Origin: Penicillus capitatus
Lineage: Eukaryota; Chlorophyta
NCBI GenBank assembly: GCA_965649825.1
Contig: OZ287707.1
Coordinates: 682,001-746,000 of the forward strand
Length of the DNA stretch: 64,000 nt
Direction: 5' to 3'
Positions 1-10,839 of the stretch are shown in pieces (within the stretch, counting starts at the first letter, position 1; each line of letters begins with the position of its first letter). A program made the position numbers and the translations under genes. The notes under the pieces were generated by a model that saw nothing but the letters and a program-made list of their open reading frames with translations, was not told where the DNA came from and made no database searches.

Positions 1-108
1 CCATGATGTCAGACTTCCTCAGAAATTGGCCTTCGATCTGGAGAGACACCCGATCCACGTCATCGCCTCGATGCAAATAATGTGCATTAGAGTGCATCGA
101 AACCGCGA

Positions 109-2140
109 ATGGCGCGGGATTTTATCGAGCAGTTCTTTGGTTCGCAAGAACCACCTGCACCAGTTTGTTCGTTCAAGCCACGGGACGTCGCATTGATACA
201 GAGAATCGAAAAAGTGGCAGAATTCGCCAGCCGCAACGGACCAGATTTTGTACAGCTCATTGAGAACAAGCAACTGCACAATCCCGACTTTCAGTTCCTC
301 TTTGGAGGCGAAGGACATGATTACTACCGGTAATCTGAGATCTATCCCATCTATCCTCCAAGCAGCACCTCTGTTACAGTTGGCATCTCTACCATCTCTT
401 GACAAGACCGCCGACAGATGCTTCAGCCTCACATCCATCATCAGAGATCCAGACAGAGAGTGTGCTGGAGAAGGTGTCCTTACCGAATGATGTGGGGACA
501 GAAATGCTGGATCGCCTCGATCAGTTGGACGGCAGTCGGGTGCGCATCTGAATAATGGCAGAGGGTATTGTTTCGAAGAGAATGTACAGCAGGAGACGAC
601 AAAGAGTTGTCAGCATTGCTTTCTGCGTCACATGGATTGTGCAGAGGAATTGGCAAAGCTGCTGTACTATCGAGCACAAGAACTGAAGGAGGCACACAAG
701 CAAATGGATATTGCATATGTCATCAATGACATTCTGATGAAGAGGTCTGCTGTCGACTGTGTGAACAGAAAATGGATAAGGGAATGTTTAGCCAGAGTCA
801 TTTATCAGATCGAGAACTCCGACAAGTCACCGGAAGTTTCCAACCCATCATAGGAGCCCTCTTCGCTATGATCTACGCACACGGTCATCAAGAAGAAGAT
901 GTCCGTTCATCTAGTCATCCAACAAAGGCCGACAGGACTTCGTGTGATTGTTAGGTATACCGTCGGTTGTCGAAGTTTCTAGGCAGCTGGGCCGAGTACG
1001 AGATCTTTAGCCGAAGGAGCATTGACAGTTTCGAACAAGCAATGTTAACAGGGAACACTGAAATGCTGCCCCAAGTGTGCCCATTTTCTTCCGCGCCATC
1101 TTTCTTCAAGTGACGCGCCCCCAGAGTCTCTACGAGGGATACACACCGCAACATGGTAGTCATGGATCTGAACGGCCACCGAGGATGGACGAAGGCTCAC
1201 GTCGTCGACATCATCGATCGGACGGATGGGATCACAAGAGCACGCACATATCACGACATTCCTCCACGGGCCTTCCTCCACACATGGCTTCCAAAACGCC
1301 ATCTAATCAAGCTACAGTGATTTTGGACATGTGTCTTATCATACATCGTGTGAGGTCAGTTGCCTCGTAGGGCCGCGGATCATCGATACAGGAGCAGGGA
1401 GTGAGAGGGCTGCGATCCGATGAAATGTTATCGGATAGCCGAACCCTGTTGGCATCCAGTCGTATCCGAACACGCGCCGCCTTTGATCCTCCACCAGAGA
1501 GGCTTACACAAACTGGCGTGGTGGATGCTTTCTCTTTTCCACCTGGTCTCATTCCGAATTTGGTCGCCGAAAAGCGAAAGTACTCTTTCTCCTACTGCCC
1601 GATCAGTTCGGTGGACATCCAGAAAACGCGTAACTCGGCCCACTGCCTTCCGTCTTCGCATTCAGTGTTGTCATTCAGATTACCCGACAGTAGTGGATCC
1701 AAACGATCCTTACCTGAAGTCCAGAATGGAGAAATTCTATGCGGAGTTGGATGAATACCGGCCAGGAATGATTCGAGAACACATCGAATCCCGTAAGCGA
1801 AAAGAAGAGGAAGATACAGAGGCAGAAGTCGGCAGTGATACGCGTCGTCGTCGGACACATCGCAGTTCACTTGCCCTAACTGAAGAAGGCAAACTCACCG
1901 CCACCCTTCCAGACGGTTCCTTTGCAGGCATACGTCTTCACCACAATCCACTATCCATCCATCAGATATCGCTGCTTAGGTGAAGGGAGTGATTCTATGT
2001 ATGCTGGCCTTGGAGCACAGCCAGTGTCGAGAAGAAGTGAAGAGGACAAAGCGTTCAGCGAGTATCGGAAGCTACGCAGCGATGTTTATCACAATGTTCT
2101 TCCTAAAGGACCTGCTCCAAGCCCCTCCAAGAAGAAATAG
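109..2140 (+). CDS. CHERP-like SURP/CID splicing-associated protein
   Basis: Multi-exon gene. The first exon (109-333) carries a SURP module (IQRIEKVAEFASRNGPDFVQ ... NPDFQFLFGG). The exon near 632-770 has the start of a CID (RNA polymerase II CTD-interaction) domain, HKQMDIAYVINDIL. The piece near 1541-1580, PPGLIPNLVAEK, matches the PxGL-x-LV segment after the CID in CHERP, and the C-terminus (about 2000-2120) has YAGLGAQPV and a basic tail ending SPSKKK. SURP followed by CID without an RRM is the order of CHERP rather than U2SURP. In other eukaryotes CHERP associates with U2 snRNP; here a nuclear splicing role is inferred. The stop lies 30 bp from the convergent neighbour. Short introns with GT-AG ends separate the exons; internal borders near 800-1000 are uncertain. 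Confidence 0.75.
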
Positions 2141-2170
2141 ATAAATAGTGATGCAGGCGAGCTCTGTTGC

Positions 2171-2934
2171 TTAATCGTCTGAATCATTCCCAAAAATATC
2201 GCGAGTTTTGTCAACGGATGTTTTGCTAGCGGAACGCGGTTGGCTGTTTGGCTGTTTCTTTCCAGTTCTCAGATGAAATACCATTCCTGTCGAGGTGGTT
2301 TGTTGGATGGCTGTCAAGTTCTTGGCTTCCGCCTTTGGTTTTGACGCCTCTAGTGTCTCTTCTTCTTTCCTCGCCCGCTCGAATCTGCACAACAATATTC
2401 CACCCACCCATCCTGCAAATGTGATCCTCGTCCCATGCCATACTGTTCGGCAAAGGCATCCAGATCCCGCGTAAGCTGTTTCTGTTCTTTCCTCAGTCGT
2501 TGTTTTTTGGTCCTGCCAGCCACCATCTGATTCATTTCCTTCCATCTCTGAAAAGACAGCGCTTTGATGGTGGACATGACCCACACACAGAGTCTGTCTG
2601 CTTACTTTCTTGTGGTGATGGTCATAAGAGCTCAGATGCATCTCCCATTCCATCGCCGTTTGATACTGTTTGCCACAGGGCTACAGAAACACAGAATCGT
2701 GGCAGAATTCTTGCGGATCGTGGAATGATGCCTCGCAGTAGAATTTGGCTTTGGCGTCATCATCTCCCTTGGAAGCCTCTCTGCTTCTCTTCGCACGTGC
2801 CTATCACCAGGACTCCATCGCAAAACAGAGAATTCAGGCAGTACGTCGGCTCCTCTCGTTTCGCTTTGGTTGTCGAGAGAGACCACTCTCTGCGTTGTTT
2901 CCTTTTCTTTTGGTTTCATCGACATCTCTCTCAT
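2171..2934 (-). CDS. C2H2 (U1-type) zinc-finger protein, GPATCH8/ZNF804-like
   Basis: After splicing, the centre reads FYCEPCGKQYQTAMEWEMHL then SSYDHHHKKRWKEM: Cys-x2-Cys with the distal His pair in SSYDHHH, the form of single zinc finger found in GPATCH8 and ZNF804 proteins. Downstream are a basic helix (KKQRLRKEQKQLTRDLDAF) and an acidic end, DIFGNDSDD. Restoring the Cys-x2-Cys pair requires removing a GC-AG intron (2681-2731). A 59-nt GT-AG intron near 2391-2449 joins AEQ to FERARKEEE. Start chosen at the first Met of the 5'-most exon I can join in frame (MREMSMKPKEKE); further upstream exons, including a possible G-patch, are not excluded. Probably a nuclear RNA-processing factor by family. 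Confidence 0.65.
2681..2731 (-). other. GC-AG intron in the zinc-finger gene
   Basis: A 51-nt intron read on the minus strand. The exon ends TGCGAG, the intron begins GCATCATTCC and ends TTTCTGTAG, and the next exon starts CCCTGTGGC. Reading through meets a stop, and no GT donor of usable length exists. Removal restores YCEPCGKQY, the zinc-finger Cys pair, which is independent support for the join. Confidence 0.75.
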
Positions 2935-3164
2935 AGAATCTCTACCGGCACTGGTGAGACTGCTACCTGCAAAGAGACGGGCACATAGCCTGGAAAAAAG
3001 AGATGCGTTTCAGTCAAAGCACACGCGCCACAGAACGAAAAAAGCAGCCGATACGGCAACGGAGGTGAACGATGATGGCTCTCGAAGCACGTACCCTCTT
3101 CCTTTTCTTCTGGCCGGTCCATCTCCATCGGGTTTCGTGAGAATGACGCGACAGAGACATTTCA

Positions 3165-4606
3165 ATGCATATGTATGGGACGACCCCAAGCGAACGATTC
3201 CAACAGTCATCAAACATCGCGATCTCTCTCATGCCCAGTCCATCTAAAAGAGTCAGAATACACAATGCTGAGCTGAACGGTGACGCAGATGCCATCGAAT
3301 TAGACATGCTGCAGCGCGGAATGGGCATCGCGTTAAGTGGACGGGGATGGGCCGTCGTGTGTTGGCAGAAGGGAGATGGGAGTGGTGACGACGAGGAAGA
3401 GCTTTGCAGGATGTTTGCCATTGTTCCGGATGGGCGGGCATTTCTGTCGTACTTGCCAGATTCAGGCCACGCGATTTTGGCATTCGTATAAGATTTTTGG
3501 TGACTTCATGGAAAACACTACCGTCGATGCCATGACAGACGAAACTTCGGAGAATTCTTCTTCTCACGATGTTTCTTCGCTTAGCGACATGCCAGTCATG
3601 ATTTACAATGCTGTACGTCCACTGCATTCGCCAAGTCGTCTTCATTTCTCTGAGCGTGTGTCTGCGCTGTCACAGACACCCTTCGTCGAAGACAACGTGC
3701 AGCGACAACTCATTGCCTTAAATGGCCCGTCCTCGCATGTCTGCCTCGGCATGTCCCTGCACGGCCAGATGCATTGCAGTTCAGGTCGCGTTGTTGGCGC
3801 CAAGCGGAACGCCACGGAAGCTCAAGAATGGTTGTGTGGAGTACATCGATTTTGAGACGGGGCAACGCACGCGGGTAGCAGGAGACCGTTGCATTGCTCT
3901 GCTGTCCTCTCTGGAATCTCTGATCGATCCTGCTCTGACAGACGATGAACCTGTCGACAACGAAGCGGCATTGCGGGCACTTCTTGATGAGCTGGATACC
4001 AAGAAAGAAAGCCGTCACGTACCGGAGGATGGAGCACTGCGCACGTCGACTGTTCTGAATCGCACGCGCCTTACGGCGCCGCCAACACAGCAACTCGATG
4101 CGAAAATGGTGGATAAGATGTCGACGGATCCACAGACGCCGCACAAACGGACGCGAATGGGAGAGAACGTTCGTCCTCGGGCAGCGGCGCCCAAGACGCA
4201 AAGCGAAGAACTCTTCATGCGACACTACCAGAATTTCTGCGTCCTGGATGATGTTCTGCACAGAACCAGTGGGCAGCGTGGTTTCTCAGGACATGGTGAA
4301 AAGGTGCGCGTGGAGATGAAGTCCTTGGAAGATGGCTACAAGTCCGTGCGTTCTGATACGGCAGTTTCACTCTTATGAGTGTGGCTTGTGGATGATAGAT
4401 GGCGTAAGTACGGCAGAAAGGAAGTCAAGGGCAACACGTATCCGAGAAACTACTTCAAATGCACGTTTCCAAATTGCATGTGCAGAAAACGCGTCGAACG
4501 GAATCCTGAGAATCCTCGAATGCTGATTGCCACCTACGAAGGCAGACATATCCATCCGCCGCCGTTTCTCTCACAGACAGCGACATCTTTAACACGTGAT
4601 CGCTGA
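3165..4606 (+). CDS. WRKY-domain protein
   Basis: The last exon (4379-4606) encodes a complete WRKY domain: LVDDRWRKYGRKEVKG, then YPRNYFKCTFPNCMCRKRVE, then a conserved TYEGRHIH end. The zinc ligands are spaced C-x4-C-x23-H-x-H, as in canonical WRKY domains. The signature heptad is WRKYGRK instead of WRKYGQK. WRKY proteins bind W-box DNA, so a nuclear transcription factor is likely. Upstream exons give a Ser/Thr-rich segment (ENTTVDAMTDETSENSSS), KNGCVEYIDFETGQRTRV, an acidic stretch and basic PHKRTRMGENVRPRAA, a possible nuclear localisation signal. The join into the domain exon probably removes an intron starting just before 4300. The 5' end is uncertain: a start at 3508 is the alternative if 3165-3491 is a separate exon or gene. 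Confidence 0.8.
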
Positions 4607-4852
4607 TGCATAATCGACATGGATTGGGTACACAGGAGACAGAGCAAAGGGTGTATTGCATGCTGGCGGGGCATTCTTTCATAGGAAAAGCAAAATGAAA
4701 GGACCTTGGGGGTGCGATTCTTTCTGCTGTTTGATTCGGTTCTGAGCGATTGGCAAACATCATCTTTCTGTGATTGGGAACTAGGTTGAAGCGAGAGAGT
4801 GTGTTGTTAATGATCTGTAAAGCTGTTTGTGTACAGAATCGCGTCATCATGA

Positions 4853-5658
4853 CTAATGACGTCGATGTCGGCGTCCGGCAGGAGATAAGTTTGATCTCAC
4901 TCTTCGATGTGGAGACCGTGATCGGCGATGTCTCTCTGTACAAGGCTCCCTAGATGATCGTCTCTTCTCTTCTCTGCGATGTCTTTTCCTCTCTTTCTTC
5001 TCTCTGTCTTTTTTCTTTCGCTTTCCTTCTCTCGTCGATTCGATAGATGTGCGAAGGGGAGTTTGATTCGGGGGTCTTCTTTGAGGGGCGTTCTCGGCAA
5101 TGCCGACCCCTTCCAGCACTTCGTGTGTCGTGGATGTGGCCAGCGCCAAAGCGGTACGGCGAAATCCCAAACCTCTTGGACCCAGATCTTCCGTCTCCTG
5201 TGCATCGCCATCTTCCTTCTCCCGTCTCTTCAGCAGTTCGTCCACTTCATACCTTTCCACAACACACATCCATCTTTCTCCTATCGCCGAAGGGGGAGGT
5301 GCATCACACTTCTGCAGTTTCTTGCCAAAGTCGGTTGTCTCCCTTTTCGTTGCTTTCTTGATTCCCAGCGCCTCGAGCATCAATTCTTCCTCCCGCTGCT
5401 TCACAGCCTTGACCTCCTCCTCCAATTCTTCAAAGCGATTTTTGAGAAGGGGTATGGAAAGACAACGCCCTTACTGGAAGCATGTTGCCCCTTATCTCTG
5501 GCATACCAGTACGGGTCCTTGTTTTTCTGCCAGTGTCCGACGAGCGCTTTCACGGAGTGTCCCAAATAGAACTCGCGATCTTTGTCGCCTTTGACAGACT
5601 CCCAGCTGAATTGGTCGCGCCCACCACGGGAGCCCTCGCGAATTGGTCCGTCGTACAT
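4853..5658 (-). CDS. MMTAG2-family protein (multiple myeloma tumor-associated protein 2 homologue)
   Basis: The N-terminus has the family core [20 protein letters not shown] then [14 protein letters not shown] and a WYA motif ([10 protein letters not shown]), matching the start of human MMTAG2 position for position. A 46-nt GT-AG intron near 5424-5470 joins GQHAS to [20 protein letters not shown]. The middle has GPRGLGF, and the C-terminus is a long Lys/Arg/Ser tail ([20 protein letters not shown], then SRSPHRR) typical of nuclear RNA-associated proteins. The start is the Met directly before [10 protein letters not shown], which fits the family length. The molecular role is not established in the family; nuclear location is inferred from the basic tail. 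Confidence 0.85.
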
Positions 5659-5814
5659 GATGCCGTTTGATGTGCCAGCGCGTGATTCGACATCTGCGAG
5701 AAGCTCCACACGGCAGGCGAGACAATGTCCAAGTCCCAACCTCGTAAGACGGCGTCCTCTTCCTGTCCCATCTCTCCTCCTCTCTCACTCGACTTTCATT
5801 GCGTCTTAGTAAAA
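5659..5814. promoter_or_regulatory. Shared divergent promoter region
   Basis: A 156-bp gap between two start codons pointing away from each other (MMTAG2 homologue and SDR-like gene). It is pyrimidine-rich near 5760-5800 on the plus strand. No TATA box or other defined element is obvious. Confidence 0.5.
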
Positions 5815-6897
5815 ATGCTGACTGGGAAGGTCGCTGTGGTCTCGGGAGTCAGCACACCTCTTACTGCTCTCCTGTGTCTGAAGCTCGTGAGACGTGGTGC
5901 TCGGTTGTTGATGATAGACGGAACGACAGCGCGACCTTGTGCACGAAACATGAACCTGTTGTGGGCAGGGCTTGACGCGAACTATGCTCAAGAGAACGAA
6001 ACGGATCTGTGGGGTACTCAACCAATTGCTGCTCCGTTCACAAGGAATCGAGATGATCATCACGGAGAAGAGATTGTCGAATGCTGTTTGGAATTCTTTG
6101 GAAAACGTCCAGATATCGTCGTGGATGTGGAAAGAAGTTTCGAGATGAAGGATGTTCAAGAGATCTTTCCACTTTTGCCACAGCACTGTCGACTATGTGT
6201 TCAGTCTATCGATCCAGACAGTCTACAGAGTGAGCATTGGCCGGAAGCTCGTCATAGAGAGAATGTCTGTCCTACGGCAGTGTGCCAAAGCATCTCTCTG
6301 TTTGGCACATGTTCTGTGGAGCTGCTAGAGGCCCTCAGTCCACAACCAGAGTGGCGAGAACTGTGTCAGAAGGTGTGTTTGTCGCCGTCTGCCTCCGCGA
6401 TGCTCTGCAAGACAGACGATCCGATCCAGTTCCTGACGTATGTGCTCCACGATGGGACATTGAGTCGAGCGGAGGATTTCAAGGTCTTGCTGGGTGATGT
6501 GACAGATCCTGAGGAATGGAGTTCTGCTTTGCGGATGGAGAGTGTTGCTCTGGCATCTCTGTGCAAACAGACATCCACTGCAGAAAACTTGTTCAGAGAG
6601 GTCGTACCCTGTCCACCGACGCCGTCGGAATTGGAGGCGACGAATGGCTGCATGAGCAGCAGTCCTTCCGACCTGTTCAACAACAGCAATGCCACCTTCG
6701 ATGCTATCTTACAGAAATCAAAGGATTACCCCATAGACTGGTGTGAAGGAGGATCTGAGTGCTTCATTGCTATGGACGATATCAATTTCAAAGTCATGAC
6801 GCGTGCAGTGATTAACTATACTGTTAGATGGCTCGTTCTGGGTTACTTAGTCATTGGCTTTGCCGTTCCCAAGGCTCTGGGCTGGGATGGACCATGA
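5815..6897 (+). CDS. Degenerate SDR-like (Rossmann) protein with C-terminal membrane anchor
   Basis: A single-exon ORF of 360 residues. The first 35 residues, MLTGKVAVVSGVSTPLTALL then CLKLVRRGARLLMID, follow the beta-alpha-beta start of short-chain dehydrogenases, but the glycine-rich TGxxxGxG dinucleotide loop is absent (SGVSTPLTA) and I see no YxxxK active-site motif. Near the C-terminus RWLVLGYLVIGFAVPKAL is a single predicted membrane helix followed by a 6-residue tail. This suggests an SDR-derived, probably non-enzymatic, tail-anchored protein. The start at 5815 is preferred over an upstream in-frame Met because the Rossmann strand begins there. No close family recognised. Confidence 0.6.
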   Translation: MLTGKVAVVSGVSTPLTALLCLKLVRRGARLLMIDGTTARPCARNMNLLWAGLDANYAQENETDLWGTQPIAAPFTRNRDDHHGEEIVECCLEFFGKRPDIVVDVERSFEMKDVQEIFPLLPQHCRLCVQSIDPDSLQSEHWPEARHRENVCPTAVCQSISLFGTCSVELLEALSPQPEWRELCQKVCLSPSASAMLCKTDDPIQFLTYVLHDGTLSRAEDFKVLLGDVTDPEEWSSALRMESVALASLCKQTSTAENLFREVVPCPPTPSELEATNGCMSSSPSDLFNNSNATFDAILQKSKDYPIDWCEGGSECFIAMDDINFKVMTRAVINYTVRWLVLGYLVIGFAVPKALGWDGP

Positions 6898-7365
6898 AAT
6901 CCCTGTCAAATCACACAACCTGCTCCAACAAGAATCTAGAGGACAGTGACGATCATTTTTGCTGTTGGACTGAGCTGATCAATCACTTCAATAGAGATAG
7001 ATCACATAAGCATTCGTTTCTGTTGTGAACGTCACCATCAAAGCGTCCGAGGCAATGGAGGATTCATGGCTGGATCTGGGTCGGTACAGAGATTGGGAAT
7101 TTCGGTTTGTGACATGAGTGCACAGTTATCGTAACTATATTCATTTCTAGCGTCCATTTCTTGAACACATCTGCATCTATTCGAACACGAAAAGTTCTTT
7201 GATTAAGGGACATTGCTTTGACTCCTGTTTGTTAATATCAGTGTCTTTCTCTGCAACATTCGATTGACGGCATTGCACATGTACCAGCAGACAAGGGCAA
7301 GATCTTTTTACAGAACCATAAGACACATACAGGAAAGCCCGTCTCCCAATCCATCATATAAAGTA
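6898..7365. other. Intergenic, convergent 3' regions
   Basis: About 470 bp between two convergent genes. No convincing ORF, RNA gene or repeat was seen. Confidence 0.5.
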
Positions 7366-8275
7366 TCAAACCATAGCAGGTGTCTGTAGTCGAGTCGACG
7401 TCGATTCAGTTGTGACCTCCTCGCGTATCGCCTGGATGAGTGCAGCAATATCATGCAATTGTTTTTCTTTTGGAATGTGGTGAAACTGTGGAACGTGAAC
7501 GAACAAGCAATACCATTTTGGCTGTTCCAGAAGCTGTGCTTGTCTCAAAGAGCGAAAGTAAATCCAGTTGCAGATGTAACGGCCAGCATCGAAGGATTTC
7601 TTTAGATGCACGTTTCTCTGGGACAGTCTCTCTACGTGACCATCACACATAACGTGTGGCAATCATATGATAGACATACCGAGCACTCCATCTATGTTCA
7701 ATTTGGAGACAATCGCCTCGTCGTAAGGAACGGCATTATCGATGTATTGATACATGAACTGGCAGCCATCTTCATCGGGACTCAAGAAAGAGGCATTGTT
7801 GACTGCTTGACTCTGTTAGCACAGGTTCTCACACATCACACAATCGCCCGGCATGATGTGACGTACCTCCAAAGAGATTTCTTTGGCCCCGGGATCAACT
7901 CCAAGGTGAATCTAAAGACGCGAGACGGAAATGACGGAGAGGCGAGGTGGAGAGAGACGCACCCAAACGACGGTCTGGTCCATAAGGTCCTGAGCAACCG
8001 CTTTGGCTGTTTTGGCCAGATAGACATCGCAGGCATCTGCCGAGACCTTAAGAGTGGAGCACTCGAACAGGCAGCCTCCATCTACAGCGTTGCTTTGCAG
8101 TATGAGAGGCGAATGTGCTCAGTCGTTGTGCGAGACCTCTTTCGCAGCGATTCTTCCAGTAATGCGGCAAAGTATTTGCTATTTCTTCCGTTGGGTTCTC
8201 GGCGACCCCATGGAAACGAGAGAAGCCTGTTATGACGAATTTCACCTCGTCCTCACATTTTGGAAGCGATCCCAT
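7366..8275 (-). CDS. Pyroglutamyl-peptidase I (cysteine peptidase, family C15)
   Basis: Removes N-terminal pyroglutamate from peptides in the cytosol. The N-terminus has KFVITGFSRFHGVAENPTEE, the conserved VTGFxPFxGxxxNPS strand. Further on are KVSADACDVYLAKTAKAV, IHLGVDPGAKEISLE and, in the last exon, SFDAGRYICNWIYFRS with the catalytic Cys in the family signature. FVHVPQFH follows and carries the catalytic His region, and DIAALIQAIREE completes the C-terminal helix. Introns were identified between DLMDQT and IHLGV and after ISLE (GTACGTCAC donor). The start Met is 8 residues before the first conserved strand, and only 49 bp separate it from the divergent NDUFAF7 start. Confidence 0.9.
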
Positions 8276-8324
8276 GGGTCAAAACTCCTGATGCAGTCAA
8301 ACAACGGCACGAATGATGATCTAA
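8276..8324. promoter_or_regulatory. Very short divergent promoter (49 bp)
   Basis: Only 49 bp lie between the start codons of the pyroglutamyl-peptidase and NDUFAF7 genes, so both 5' UTRs and their promoter elements must overlap this gap or the neighbouring coding sequence. No TATA box was seen. Confidence 0.5.
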
Positions 8325-9935
<1,611 letters not shown>

Positions 9936-9971
9936 CATGCCATGCTGCTTAAGACGAGACGTGTCTTTCGT

Positions 9972-10781
9972 CTATATGATTTTCTTCCTCGTGAAGAACC
10001 GCCTTAAATACCACACTTGCCCAACGGTGATCGCCACACAAACCAACACACAAAGCAAACTCAGCGTCGTCACTCTTGTGTTTGTTGCCTCTAAAGCAGA
10101 CAGACAGCGTCTTTCTCTACTGAGTGAACAGGTGAGCAGGTTTTGTTTGTTCGTGCCTGTGATTTCTCGCATCTTGTTCTCGGTGATGCGGATCTCTTTG
10201 AGTTCATCGTTCAGCGCTTTGATTGTTCGTGTGAACCGTTGCATGTATGCATCGATCTCATCCAGATGCTCCTTCTTGGCAATGACATCCCAGTCAAACG
10301 ACGCCGGTCCCATACGCCATTCCAATTTCAGCTTGACACGCGAAGCTATGGCATTGCCTAGATGCCACCCCGTACACTGAGAGCTTCCTCTCTTTATGCC
10401 TTGGCGTACTGGGGACATTAAAGCAGGCTTTGTAGTCGCCCTGATACTGCGCTTTGAATGTCACATTGCCATAATCTGCCGATCCATCATACACGGAATT
10501 GCCACGAGGATCTTCGATCTGAACAGCCTCGAGAGAGGGCCGAGAATGGCTGAAGGCATCACCATTACTCTGGTCTGAACCGCACGGTTCGCATCCTGTT
10601 TGTCGTATGTCCTGTACTCCAACTCCACTTGCGTATTCCGCAAAATCTCTTCGCTGATGCATTTCGTCATAAAGAGCATATTGAACTCGACAGCCTCGAC
10701 GCCATGAGCAAGCACGGTTAGAAGGACACAGACGAAAAGGCACAAGGCCTCGCGACGAATCTTCTCGCGAGACACACGCAT
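9972..10781 (-). CDS. p24/TMED (emp24/gp25L) cargo receptor
   Basis: Type I membrane protein of COPI/COPII vesicles. The N-terminal signal peptide EALCLFVCVLLTVLAHGVEA is followed by a GOLD domain: VEFNMLFMTKCISEEIL, VEIEDPRGNSVYDG and YQGDYKACFNV. Then comes a coiled coil (EIDAYMQRFTRTIKALNDEL), a membrane span (SLLCVLVCVAITVGQVWYL) and a short cytosolic tail ending RRFFTRKKII. The tail has both the FF motif and a KKxx COPI-retrieval signal. The disulfide Cys pair of GOLD domains is present (MTKC, KACF). Subfamily not assigned. It lies 58 bp head-to-head with the UBX gene. Confidence 0.92.
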
Positions 10782-10839
10782 GTTTGTTCGTTCACTCGTG
10801 CATACACGGAGATGATCGTTCTTCAAAATTGTGCGGAAA
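10782..10839. promoter_or_regulatory. Very short divergent promoter (58 bp)
   Basis: 58 bp separate the start codons of the p24 gene and the UBX gene. It contains no obvious TATA element. Confidence 0.5.

Noticed and set aside
2391-2420. A possible 23-nt intron in the zinc-finger gene.
   Set aside because: A 59-nt GT-AG intron starting at CA|GTATGG gives a better in-frame join (AEQ|FERARK).
3400-3930. Segments RMFAIVPDGRAFLSYLPDSG and NGCVEYIDFETGQRTRV look slightly like polo-box strands, suggesting a polo-box plus WRKY fusion.
   Set aside because: The similarity is too weak by eye and exon joins are unsure; not claimed.
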